Shown: positions 23,413 to 30,740, numbered from the stretch's first letter. The stretch: DNA of 37,313 nucleotides from CAZFLN01 sp964519905 (GCA_964519905.1 CAZFLN010000012.1:1-37313), one strand, 5' to 3'. Numbers and translations: made by a program. The notes: generated by a model not told the origin, from the sequence alone.

Positions 23413-24273
23413 ATGTTAGAAATATCTACGAAAATACCATTAGTTGAATCAAGTATTGATCCTGAGTTTTTGTCTCAAAAGGATGAGATTGAAAAAATCA
23501 TTGCCGATTTGAAATTACCTATATCTGCAGAACAGTATTGGCAAGAAATCATAGATGGGGTGCAGTACATAGAGTTTGAGTCCTATGTTTCCCTCGTTGA
23601 CCGAGTTCTTTCAGAAAATAGCGAGGATGAAGAGATTCACTGCTTTTATTACGACGAAAGTCGTTCAGGATTTGATCCTGAGAGGATTCCAAAGAATAGC
23701 AATGAGTTCATGATTCAGTTGTTGCAGGCGCGAATAGACTCAGTTGGACGAAAAAATAAGATTGTTGTACGGTCTCATAGAGATCGAAAATTTACTGTCT
23801 ATCCAGAACGAGTATACATTTTAGATGACGCTCTTTATTCCGGAACGCAAATGTACGAATCTTTGAAATTTTTGCCAGAACAAATCAAGGTTCATGTTTT
23901 TGTAGTGGCGGCCACCAAGACTGGAGAGCAAGCAACCAAAGAAGCTTTTTCAGAGTTTAACCTCAATGGGAAATTAGTGTACCTAGAACGAATCCGATCT
24001 TTGAAAGATATATTGAGTCCGGAAGCGGTCAAGATTTTGATTGAGCAAAAAGTTCGGCTACACGCGTCATATGAAGAAGATTTCCTGACTTCAGATGAAC
24101 TTGAACAATTCAAAGATGATTTCAGAAAAGTATACGATGAAGATTCGGCAGTAAAGTCCCTTACTGTGACACCTTTCAAGCTTCCAGATGGGAAAAGTGT
24201 GGAAAATGAACTTTTGAAGAAAATTTCTGCCGTGAAAGGTCGAGCGTATATTCGGCCGAAGAATCTTTTTTAG
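23413..24273 (+). CDS. phosphoribosyltransferase-like protein B (divergent pair)
   Basis: The 286-residue paralog of the gene at 22509. Shared blocks in order are YWQEIIDGVQYIEFESY, EIHCFYYD, IPKNSNEFMIQLLQARI (the most conserved stretch), YILDDALYSGTQM (135-147, PRPP-loop-like), VVAATKTGEQ, VTPFKLPDGKS and AYIRPKNLF. Between VVAAT and TPFK it has a longer charged helical insert than copy A. Divergence is well beyond recent duplication, yet both copies keep every putative active-site block, so both are probably functional and perhaps form a heteromer. There is no membrane segment. Its stop codon sits in a hairpin element, with tRNA-Tyr converging from downstream. Confidence 0.72.
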   Translation: MLEISTKIPLVESSIDPEFLSQKDEIEKIIADLKLPISAEQYWQEIIDGVQYIEFESYVSLVDRVLSENSEDEEIHCFYYDESRSGFDPERIPKNSNEFMIQLLQARIDSVGRKNKIVVRSHRDRKFTVYPERVYILDDALYSGTQMYESLKFLPEQIKVHVFVVAATKTGEQATKEAFSEFNLNGKLVYLERIRSLKDILSPEAVKILIEQKVRLHASYEEDFLTSDELEQFKDDFRKVYDEDSAVKSLTVTPFKLPDGKSVENELLKKISAVKGRAYIRPKNLF

Positions 24274-24294
24274 GATAAAGGAGAGTCCTTTACG
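24271..24294 (+). repeat. intergenic hairpin element, copy 3 (AAAGGAGAGTCCTTT)
   Basis: Palindrome AAAGGAGAGTCCTTT at 24277-24291, directly after the stop TAG (24271-24273) of PRTase-like B; TAGG precedes it as in copy 1. It is the exact reverse complement of the palindrome at 10540-10554. It lies 7 nt from the 3' end of the convergent tRNA-Tyr and could terminate either transcript, though T-runs are weak. Confidence 0.65.
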
Positions 24295-24297
24295 AAG

Positions 24298-24380
24298 TGC
24301 CGAGTGCAGGATTCGAACCTACGAAGGAGTACACCAGCAGATTTACAGTCTGCCCCCGTTGACCGCTTGGGTAACTCGGC
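24298..24380 (-). tRNA. tRNA-Tyr (GTA)
   Basis: The minus strand folds as a class II tRNA. The acceptor stem is GCCGAGT with ACTCGGC, the anticodon stem GCAGA/TCTGC encloses CTGTAAA (anticodon GTA, 24344-24346), there is a long variable arm as expected for bacterial tRNA-Tyr, and the T-arm is GTAGG-TTCGAAT-CCTGC. The discriminator is A. No CCA is encoded. A TGT-TACAAT extended -10 on the minus strand at 24445-24453 is a likely promoter. Confidence 0.95.
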
Positions 24381-24444
24381 TTGAGCGAGAGTGAAAATTG
24401 AAATCAGATTTCTCAAGATTTCATTTTCATCACGCAAGATCAGT

Positions 24445-24453
24445 ATTGTAACA
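24445..24453 (-). promoter_or_regulatory. extended -10 (TGT TACAAT), likely for tRNA-Tyr
   Basis: TACAAT on the minus strand with TGT upstream, about 64 nt before the tRNA 5' end. Confidence 0.4.
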
Positions 24454-24514
24454 TGCTCCACAGATTCAGAAGACCGAGAGATGCTAGAATAGAACCACTA
24501 TCGAACTACTCAAG

Positions 24515-24521
24515 AAAAGGA
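24515..24521 (+). promoter_or_regulatory. Shine-Dalgarno site (AAAAGGA) of mscL
   Basis: AAAAGGA ends 5 nt before the ATG at 24527. A TAGAAT at 24485-24490 is a possible -10, giving a leader of about 30 nt, unlike the leaderless genes. Confidence 0.6.
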
Positions 24522-24526
24522 TCCCT

Positions 24527-24946
24527 ATGGCCGTACTTGCCAATCAAACCGCAAAAGCAAAAAGTCTTATTGCAAAAACTCCACTTCGAGGCATGGTAAA
24601 GGCACGCTCTTTTTGGGACGATTTCCGCGATTTTGCGTTTCAAGGGAACTTAGTTGATCTGGCAGTTGGTTTGGTGATCGGAGCTTCGTTCAAGGATCTC
24701 ACTACTTCTTTGGTAACCAATATCATTATGCCACCGATCGGTTTGGTTTTAGGGAATGCTGATTTTTCTCAGTTGTATATTTCATTGAATGGAGAGCAAT
24801 TTGAGTCATTGGCAGCGGCTACGGAAGCTGGCGCTCCTGTTCTCATGTATGGTGCGTTCATTACACAGCTTATTGATTTTCTTTTGGTTGCATTGACATT
24901 ATTCGTGGTGCTGAAGTTTGTTCTGCGACATCAGGTAAAGAAATAA
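24527..24946 (+). CDS. mscL: large-conductance mechanosensitive channel MscL
   Basis: MscL is a homopentameric inner-membrane pore that opens under membrane tension to release solutes on hypo-osmotic shock. The 139 residues show the family pattern FWDDFRDFAFQGNLVDLAVG, where the N-terminal amphipathic helix leads into TM1, with the pore-lining LAVGLVIGASF. LVTNIIMPPIGLVLG, the periplasmic loop, and TM2 (MYGAFITQLIDFLLVAL, about 106-130) follow, with a short basic tail (RHQVKK). The N-terminus is about 25 residues longer than usual (MAVLANQTAKAKSL). It is a single gene preceded by a clear Shine-Dalgarno site. Confidence 0.93.
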   Translation: MAVLANQTAKAKSLIAKTPLRGMVKARSFWDDFRDFAFQGNLVDLAVGLVIGASFKDLTTSLVTNIIMPPIGLVLGNADFSQLYISLNGEQFESLAAATEAGAPVLMYGAFITQLIDFLLVALTLFVVLKFVLRHQVKK

Positions 24947-24965
24947 GTTTGAAAAGTAGGTTTGT

Positions 24966-26558
24966 TTGTCCATCTTTTCTGCCTGGCGTGAAAAATTGAA
25001 ATTTCCCACGTTTCCTGGACGCTTGGGACAATTGACTCCCAAGAAAAAAGCGCGTCGGAGAGCGTACTTGGCCGTTGGGATCTGCATTTTTTTCTTGGCT
25101 GTTTTTTCATATCTCACAAATCCGTTTGTGCGTTTTTCAATAGTGGTCGATCCCTATCAAGATATTTTAGTCGAGGAGAGTGGACAGTTTTCGCTGAATG
25201 AGTCGAGTCAAGTTTTGTTACGGGATCGTTTTTTTGATCGGCAACTCGCATACCTCAAGTCTGGCTGGCACATCATTACCGGAAAAGTCTCTGGAGGTCC
25301 GAAGGCAAAGTCTACCTCTGTGGACGAGATCATTGCCGAGATTCATGCGCTTCGCTTTGATCCCAAAGAACCATTCCTTATCTCTGGAGATCACTTTAGT
25401 CTTTTGTATCCGCGGTCCTTGGGTATTTTCTATCATTCCATTCTTGACCCACGGACTGCTCTCAGCGCGGAAGATTGGCACAATCGGCAGCTTATCTATC
25501 TCAAGACTACTGCCTACGCGTTGCAAGTTTTCTCGAACTCAGATCGTTTGTCGACCACGATTGTACCAGTCGGACCAAAGTCTGTAGCGCTGATGAACAT
25601 TTATGCGCCTCCAGTGGATACCCTCTACAGCTTGCTGTACGCGTTACAAGTCATGCAGGATGAGCAACTTTTACAAGCACAGTATCCATTCGCTGTGATT
25701 CAACCGGAACCATACACGTTGCAAACAATTGCTGCTGCTCAGGCTCTTACCGATCAGCACAGAGAGAGTTTACAGTGGCATTGGGAGCGTTTCCGCTTTG
25801 AGGTGTTCGATGAGCAGACTAAACTTATTAAGCGCGAAATCTTGCTTTCCGGCACGAAAGACATGTCGAAGCGGAGCAGTGCGTTTTACGACAATGTCAT
25901 TTTTTGGAGAACGGCCCAGCTTGCTATGCAGCTGGAGATTATTGAGTACGATCAAGCATTTTTAGATGATGTAAAGTCTGCCATTCTCACGAATTTTTGG
26001 CTTGAAAAAGAAGGGCATTTCCTTGACGATCTGAGCGCTACAAGCATTCAACAACAGTGGTATTCAGGAGACTGGCTCATTGCGTACCAAACTGGCTTCT
26101 TGTCCCCATACGACCCGAAAGAGCGGGCGATGCTCGAGCGCAGCGTGCAGTTTATGCAGCGCAATGCGCTCGAACAGCCGTTTGCCGCACAGTACAGCGC
26201 CGATCATCGCCCGCAACAACTCTACTTGCCCGTTCGGCTCGGCGCGCCAGCCTACGGTTCTACTACGATTTGGAGCAATTGGGGTATGGAGTACATTAAA
26301 CTGCTCGCACATTTAGCGCAGCTCACAGGGAATCAGAACTACGCTTTTCAGGCTGGTCAGCAGGTGAGTGCATACAGTTTTAATATCAAGCGATATAAAG
26401 GGTATCCAGAACTGTATGACTCGAATGGTGATTTTTATCGTCAACGATTTTACAAAAGTGTTCGACAAACTGGGTGGGTTGTAAGTTTTGAGCAGGCTCG
26501 AGATATGGTAGAGTTTACTCAACAACAAGGAGGACTGAGTGCCACAGAAGAAGAATGA
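24966..26558 (+). CDS. membrane-anchored hypothetical protein, large helical extracytoplasmic domain
   Basis: The 530-residue protein has a basic cytoplasmic N-terminus (about 1-27), one membrane helix (AYLAVGICIFFLAVFSYL, about 29-50) and a large outside domain rich in Tyr, Gln and Leu. Repeating long helices with aromatic residues suggest an alpha/alpha-toroid, possibly a six-hairpin glycosidase fold, but I cannot confirm a catalytic pair and do not name a function. The start is a TTG at 24966, 20 nt after mscL; no ATG is available upstream of the membrane helix, so a non-ATG start is likely. It overlaps the next gene by 20 nt. Confidence 0.6.
   Translation: MSIFSAWREKLKFPTFPGRLGQLTPKKKARRRAYLAVGICIFFLAVFSYLTNPFVRFSIVVDPYQDILVEESGQFSLNESSQVLLRDRFFDRQLAYLKSGWHIITGKVSGGPKAKSTSVDEIIAEIHALRFDPKEPFLISGDHFSLLYPRSLGIFYHSILDPRTALSAEDWHNRQLIYLKTTAYALQVFSNSDRLSTTIVPVGPKSVALMNIYAPPVDTLYSLLYALQVMQDEQLLQAQYPFAVIQPEPYTLQTIAAAQALTDQHRESLQWHWERFRFEVFDEQTKLIKREILLSGTKDMSKRSSAFYDNVIFWRTAQLAMQLEIIEYDQAFLDDVKSAILTNFWLEKEGHFLDDLSATSIQQQWYSGDWLIAYQTGFLSPYDPKERAMLERSVQFMQRNALEQPFAAQYSADHRPQQLYLPVRLGAPAYGSTTIWSNWGMEYIKLLAHLAQLTGNQNYAFQAGQQVSAYSFNIKRYKGYPELYDSNGDFYRQRFYKSVRQTGWVVSFEQARDMVEFTQQQGGLSATEEE
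26527..26533 (+). promoter_or_regulatory. strong Shine-Dalgarno (AAGGAGG) for the GTG-start gene
   Basis: AAGGAGG ends 5 nt before the GTG at 26539 and lies inside the coding end of the preceding gene. It supports the GTG start and translational coupling. Confidence 0.75.
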
Positions 26559-26751
26559 TCGACCGTATTCCTGGACTCAAACTTCTTGGCCGAAAGACCT
26601 CGATCCAGAAAAGTCTCCGTATCCACGGTGGATGGTTGAGAGTGCGAACTCCAATCGGTGGCGAGCTCGGTTCTGGATGTCTCCAGTTGGTTTGCTCACG
26701 CTTGTTGTTCTTGGAGTTGTTGGATATATTCTCGCGGCTATTTTCGAGTAA
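26539..26751 (+). CDS. small single-pass membrane protein coupled to the preceding gene
   Basis: A 70-residue protein starting at GTG with a full Shine-Dalgarno site. It has a polar, Pro/Trp/Ser-rich N-terminus (SWTQTSWPKDLDPEKSP), a basic stretch (RWRARF) and one C-terminal membrane helix (about 48-68, SPVGLLTLVVLGVVGYILA). Predicted N-in topology fits the Arg-rich flank. It overlaps the 530-residue membrane-anchored gene by 20 nt, so a joint role in the same complex is plausible. I do not recognise a family. Confidence 0.6.
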   Translation: MPQKKNDRPYSWTQTSWPKDLDPEKSPYPRWMVESANSNRWRARFWMSPVGLLTLVVLGVVGYILAAIFE

Positions 26752-26778
26752 AATCTCTGACTCATTTTTTGTCGCCTC

Positions 26779-26787
26779 TGGTACAAT
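26779..26787 (+). promoter_or_regulatory. extended -10 (TGG TACAAT) of tRNA-Trp
   Basis: TACAAT with TGG upstream; the start site would fall about 25 nt before the tRNA, leaving a 5' leader for RNase P. Confidence 0.6.
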
Positions 26788-26818
26788 AGTTCCTACGCAC
26801 TCACTCGAGCGTGTCCGT

Positions 26819-26889
26819 AGGCCTATGATGTAACGGTAGCATGAGGGTCTCCAAAACCCTTCGTCTAGGTTCAAATCCTAGTAGGCCTG
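26819..26889 (+). tRNA. tRNA-Trp (CCA)
   Basis: Acceptor AGGCCTA with TAGGCCT, D-arm ATG-TAACGGTAG-CAT, anticodon stem AGGGT/ACCCT around CTCCAAA (anticodon CCA at 26851-26853), T-arm CTAGG-TTCAAAT-CCTAG, discriminator G. No CCA tail is encoded. A CCA anticodon reads UGG only, consistent with TGA as a stop in this genome. Confidence 0.95.
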
Positions 26890-26893
26890 CAAA

Positions 26894-26924
26894 CAAAAAA
26901 CCCGCCTTTGGCGGGTTTTTGTTT
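26894..26924 (+). terminator. rho-independent terminator after tRNA-Trp
   Basis: Stem CCCGCC-TTT-GGCGGG (26901-26915) flanked by A-rich and T-rich arms, giving a long hairpin that works in both directions. The best classical terminator in the window. Confidence 0.93.
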
Positions 26925-27055
26925 GTTGGTGTGATGGGGAAGAATCTTTCAGGTTTTTGACCAAGCTGGCCGATAGCCGTTTCCACTTGGCTGAGGCCAG
27001 CCTGGCTTATGCCGCACCTGAAATGGAGTGGAGGTGCGGCCAAATCCTAGTGAGC

Positions 27056-27061
27056 TATACT
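27056..27061 (+). promoter_or_regulatory. -10 element (TATACT) of the GNAT gene
   Basis: TATACT ends exactly 6 nt before the ATG at 27068, fixing that start over an in-frame codon upstream. Confidence 0.65.
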
Positions 27062-27067
27062 ACATCC

Positions 27068-27538
27068 ATGCAGATTGAAAAGTTACATCAAGTTCACATC
27101 CCTCAAATTCTCAAACTAGAAGAAGAAAGTGCTCCTAAAAAACCCTTGTATTCCCCATATAATCGGGCTGCACTAGAGTTTATTTTCGATAATTCAGTAA
27201 GTTGTGGAGCCATAGGTTTATTTGACGTAGCACAGCTTATTGGTTGGGGAGCTTTTCGAACTGGTTGGAAAGAGGGAACTGATAATGTGGAGATTTGCTC
27301 GATTGTCATTGACAAAGATCGTCGAGGTCAGGGATTTGGAAGACAAGTACTCCAAGAATTGAAAAAAATATTGATTGAAGATTTTCAAATTTATAAATTC
27401 TTCTTAACAGTTTCTCCACAGAATGTAGCCGCTTATGAGTTATACAAAAAAGATGGTTGGATTAAGTATGATTCGAAAAAAGATGTGTATGGTCCAGGTG
27501 CTGATAGAATCTACATGAAGTATGAAGAGAGAAGATAG
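27068..27538 (+). CDS. GNAT-family N-acetyltransferase
   Basis: The 156-residue protein has the GNAT fold: a central strand EICSIVIDKD followed by the acetyl-CoA pyrophosphate loop RRGQGFGRQ (residues 85-93), then FFLTVSPQNVAAYELYKKDGWIKY, the typical strand-helix-GF/GW motif of the C-terminal half. The substrate is unknown; the family covers RimI-type protein N-acetylation as well as small molecules. The start at 27068 is chosen from the promoter spacing and from the fold beginning directly there. The gene stands alone and is convergent with the next minus-strand gene. Confidence 0.85.
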   Translation: MQIEKLHQVHIPQILKLEEESAPKKPLYSPYNRAALEFIFDNSVSCGAIGLFDVAQLIGWGAFRTGWKEGTDNVEICSIVIDKDRRGQGFGRQVLQELKKILIEDFQIYKFFLTVSPQNVAAYELYKKDGWIKYDSKKDVYGPGADRIYMKYEERR

Positions 27539-27570
27539 GACCAAAATTCCTCTCAAAAAGAATAAGTTTT

Positions 27571-28521
27571 CTATAGGTCAATAATTCCTGCTGTACGGAG
27601 TTTTTGTACGCTTTTTCGAGCGTGGTACCTGAATGACGGCTTTTGACTTGGATTGGCTCGAAAGATATTGGTGAACCCAGGTGACTGATGCTCGAGCACA
27701 ACGAGGCTTTCATTTTCTTGAATAACTTCCCCAAGTTTTTTGAGCATAGGTTGAGAGATGGTGCCAAAATCAATTGAGTCGTTTAGGTTTGTTCCAATCG
27801 GAACATGGACTAAAGTCTGCTCAGATTTTTTGAGTTCAGCGATCATATATTCCCAGCGATTAGAAATTGTGAGCGGCGTTTTTTGTTCCCGGAGCGCGTG
27901 TACAACATCAAAAACCAAGAATGCTGGTGCGCCAGACAGAATAAACATCTTCACAAGTTCCCGTGCACGCTGGAGCGACCCTTCAGAGGTATGGTTTTCA
28001 ACTGCAATATACGGACTATGATCTGGGTATTTTTGCTTGTAGTGGTGATGAAGAATATCTGTTTGTTGTGTTCTTGCTTCTGGTTCATGAACGAGTACAT
28101 ACTGTGGATTTCTTGTCGCATGTAAAGCGGTTCTCTCAGGTTTTTCTGAATGATTATTGATAATTTGCTGTCTCTCTTGAACAGCATGGTTAAGTATCTT
28201 GTCAGTTGGAGCCAGAAGAGTATTCGCCACCAAGACTTTGAATCTATCTGCGAGCTCTGAGACTCCAGTACGATCTTCACCCAGTCTGCCGTGATACCCG
28301 GAAACAGGGAGCTTCTGAATATTTTCTGGATTGTGATTATAGCTTGAAAGAAGGTGTTGCCAAAGAATTATTTCAAGTGACACATCAAGAGAACTGGGAA
28401 GAACATCTCGCCAAAAATGAAGAGAATGTTCCGGAGAGCCGAAGATTCCTACAATATCGGTTGAGACAATAACAGCCTTGCCACCATGGTTTTCTCGATG
28501 TGCTTCAAAGAAATTTCTCAT
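27571..28521 (-). CDS. hypothetical protein, possible TIM-barrel
   Basis: The 316-residue protein has alternating strand-helix spacing and the sequence elements KAVIVSTDIVG, YVLVHEPEA, YIAVENHTSEGS, PAFLVFDVVHA, and HVPIGTNLNDSIDF, which resemble strand ends of sugar-isomerase or endonuclease-IV-like TIM barrels (acidic and His residues at strand C-termini). No family could be named. There is no signal peptide. It is divergent from the small membrane gene at 28561. Its 5' end has a GGGGC stretch and a candidate extended -10 (TGA TACACT) some 24 nt upstream, so it probably has a short leader. Confidence 0.5.
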   Translation of the reverse strand: MRNFFEAHRENHGGKAVIVSTDIVGIFGSPEHSLHFWRDVLPSSLDVSLEIILWQHLLSSYNHNPENIQKLPVSGYHGRLGEDRTGVSELADRFKVLVANTLLAPTDKILNHAVQERQQIINNHSEKPERTALHATRNPQYVLVHEPEARTQQTDILHHHYKQKYPDHSPYIAVENHTSEGSLQRARELVKMFILSGAPAFLVFDVVHALREQKTPLTISNRWEYMIAELKKSEQTLVHVPIGTNLNDSIDFGTISQPMLKKLGEVIQENESLVVLEHQSPGFTNIFRANPSQKPSFRYHARKSVQKLRTAGIIDL

Positions 28522-28560
28522 GCCTGCCCCAAGTTTCTTTACAAGAGTGTATCATAGGAA

Positions 28561-28983
28561 ATGTTTCTCAAAACGCATGAAAGTAACAATATGATACAAA
28601 TTTTCGTCACCAAAAAAGAAATCATGAAAAAGCGGCGGTCACCACTAACAATGGTGATTGCGGCAATAAGTATTCATACGCTCTTACCGCTCGCTTTTCT
28701 GTGTGATATCGGAGCGCAGCTCTATCAAGCCGTCTATTTTCGGCTCATGGAGATTCCGCCAATTCCAAGATCCAAGTATGTACGAATGGAAAGACACAAA
28801 CTTCCTGGGCTTTCGCTACTGCAGCGGTGGAGTTGTTGGTACTGCGAGTATGTAAATACGCTGTTGGTGTGGCTCAAAGAAGTCGCGAATCAAACGGAGT
28901 TGTACTCCTGCGCCATTCGCTATGAGTACGAGCTTCCTGGTCAAGAGTATCAAAAAGATTTTTACGATCCGAAAGAACTCTAA
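28561..28983 (+). CDS. small membrane protein with CxxC motif, unknown function
   Basis: The 140-residue protein has one membrane helix after a basic KKRR (about 31-52) and a C-terminal domain with RWSCWYCEYVNTLLVWLKEVANQTELYSCAIRYEY. From memory this Cys-x2-Cys plus YxN...W...TE.Y.C pattern recurs in a small uncharacterised family in many bacteria; three conserved Cys may bind a metal. The start is uncertain: the ATG at 28561 is preceded by TATCAT and AGGAA, while internal Met at 28591 or 28624 would start nearer the membrane helix. Convergent with the Lgt fusion gene, 11 nt between stops. Confidence 0.6.
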   Translation: MFLKTHESNNMIQIFVTKKEIMKKRRSPLTMVIAAISIHTLLPLAFLCDIGAQLYQAVYFRLMEIPPIPRSKYVRMERHKLPGLSLLQRWSCWYCEYVNTLLVWLKEVANQTELYSCAIRYEYELPGQEYQKDFYDPKEL

Positions 28984-28994
28984 ACAATTTTCTT

Positions 28995-30734
28995 TTAAGT
29001 GAGTTCAGTGGTTGTTGAGCTTTGGGTTCGCCTTTTTTGGAAAAGAGCAGGAACGATTTTTAGTCCCAAAATGAGAAGACACACAACGATGACTCCGCTG
29101 ATTGGCAGAGCCCAAACAGTTTTTTGAACTATCAACGGCTGTCCGGCTTGGTTGGTGATAGACCCTTCCACGGTGTATTTTCCAAGCGCAAATCGTGGTG
29201 AGAAGATGAACGGTGTTGCCTCAAGTGAGTTCGCCTCCTTTTTGCTCGGTGTTCCGGCTTGAATGACTCGACTACTCCGCGCAAGGACGCGTTCTGGCAG
29301 TCCTTCTTGTGTAAAAACGACATTTCCTCGCCAATTTCGCACTGTTATGGTGAGTTCAGGAGAAGCGACCGTGATATTGAGATTTTCGACTAAAGGTTCT
29401 ATCTGCAGGGGTCTGAGACTATCAAAAAATTGCGGAAGAGTCGGGAAAGACACAAGCCACTGGAGTGGACGGTGCTCGGTTTCGCTCACGCGAACCAGCA
29501 CCGTGGCTCCAATAGATCCATGACTGCTGGCGCGGTTTTCTGTCAAATCTTCTTGAGAAACTGGTTCTGTTTGAGCCAGCAAAACAAAGTACCAATCTTG
29601 TTGGAGCGCATCCTCTGGAATGTTGAGAGAAAGAACAACTTGTTGCTCTCCACCCGCAGGGAGAAGAAAAGAATCATTGAGCGCTCGATCACTGTTGGCA
29701 AATGAGGCATACGGAAAAGAGCTGCTGTCTAACAAAACAGGGGAGCCGGTTTGGTTGTCGCTCACAAAATCTTTGAGCGTGAAGGTAGTAGTCAGGTCAG
29801 TGGTCCCGTAATTCTTTAGAGTAAAGGCTCGAGTGACCGATTTTCCTGGCTGAATAGTAATTTCTACAACGGCCGGCAAGATAGAGAGATCAATGGGTGC
29901 CTGTGCCAACGCAGGTGTGGGAAAAGCGTGTCCAACCACCAACATGAAAATGGCAACGAAACTTTTTTTCAGCCAAGATATTCGCACATTTGAAACAAGC
30001 ACAATTCCTCCAAACATGATTAAAGTTAAAGAAAACCACTGGCTCATCGTCAATCCACTGAAATGGGTCAGATCTATTCTGAGGAAATCCAACGCAAATC
30101 GTATGCTCCCAAAGAAGAGAGCGTAGAGGGCAAACAAATTTCCGCTTCCAACTTGTAGCCAGGAGGTTTTTCGTAGAATACTCCAGAGTCCAACTCCAAA
30201 CAACGTGAGAGAGAGTGATTCATACAGAAAAAGTGGGTGGAAATAGGCGGCATCTCTCCAAATTTCTGGACGAAGTTGCTCAGGTATAAAAATTCCCCAA
30301 GGAAGCATGGTGGGAGCGCCAAAAATTTCCTGATTAAAGTAGTTCCCCCAGCGACCGATGGCTTGTCCAAATGGCAAACTGAGGGCAAGCGCATCGAGGA
30401 GTACGAACCAAGAAGTTTTTGCAGGAAGAAACCAGTGTTTCCACAGTGACAACCCAATGAGTCCTCCTAAAAATCCTCCAAACCAACCAAGACCACCGTT
30501 CCACACCGCCAGAATGGCCGGAAACGGTTGTTCAGCGTACAAGTGCCAGTCGGTAAGAACGTGGTAGGCACGGGCTCCACAGAGTGCGCCGAAAAGACTG
30601 AAAACGCATCCCCAAAGCCAGACATTTTCCGGCCAGTTTTTGGCCGATGAATCTTTTTTTAGCACGTACTCAAAAAGGTTCCAAACGCAGAAAACGCCCA
30701 ATCCAACCAAAAATCCGTAGAGAGAAAACTGCAT
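28995..30734 (-). CDS. lgt: Lgt (prolipoprotein diacylglyceryl transferase) fused to an extracytoplasmic Ig-like protein
   Basis: Residues 1-250 are Lgt, which adds diacylglycerol to the lipobox Cys of prolipoproteins: VWNGGLGWFGGFLGG, GRWGNYFNQEIFG (Arg128, Asn131), YFHPLFLYE and IRFALDFLR are all recognisable. The His that in E. coli Lgt follows in SFHGG (His103, important for activity) is Phe85 here. Residues 254-279 (WLKKSF, hydrophobic core, PALAQA) look exactly like a secretion signal peptide, then comes an outside region (280-545) of beta-rich Ig/DUF916-like sequence with NYGTTDLTTTFTLKDF, and a C-terminal membrane helix (about 546-568). The frame is continuous. Upstream TAAGAT ends 6 nt before the ATG. 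An internal GTG with GGAGGA before it could start the second part alone. Confidence 0.85.
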   Translation of the reverse strand: MQFSLYGFLVGLGVFCVWNLFEYVLKKDSSAKNWPENVWLWGCVFSLFGALCGARAYHVLTDWHLYAEQPFPAILAVWNGGLGWFGGFLGGLIGLSLWKHWFLPAKTSWFVLLDALALSLPFGQAIGRWGNYFNQEIFGAPTMLPWGIFIPEQLRPEIWRDAAYFHPLFLYESLSLTLFGVGLWSILRKTSWLQVGSGNLFALYALFFGSIRFALDFLRIDLTHFSGLTMSQWFSLTLIMFGGIVLVSNVRISWLKKSFVAIFMLVVGHAFPTPALAQAPIDLSILPAVVEITIQPGKSVTRAFTLKNYGTTDLTTTFTLKDFVSDNQTGSPVLLDSSSFPYASFANSDRALNDSFLLPAGGEQQVVLSLNIPEDALQQDWYFVLLAQTEPVSQEDLTENRASSHGSIGATVLVRVSETEHRPLQWLVSFPTLPQFFDSLRPLQIEPLVENLNITVASPELTITVRNWRGNVVFTQEGLPERVLARSSRVIQAGTPSKKEANSLEATPFIFSPRFALGKYTVEGSITNQAGQPLIVQKTVWALPISGVIVVCLLILGLKIVPALFQKRRTQSSTTTELT

Positions 30735-30740
30735 ACCATC

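Noticed and set aside
26851..26853. possible UGA recoding (code 25)
   Set aside because: The tRNA-Trp anticodon is CCA, TGA ends several well-defined genes (recF, the PIN gene, sufU), and no in-frame TGA is seen inside conserved proteins.
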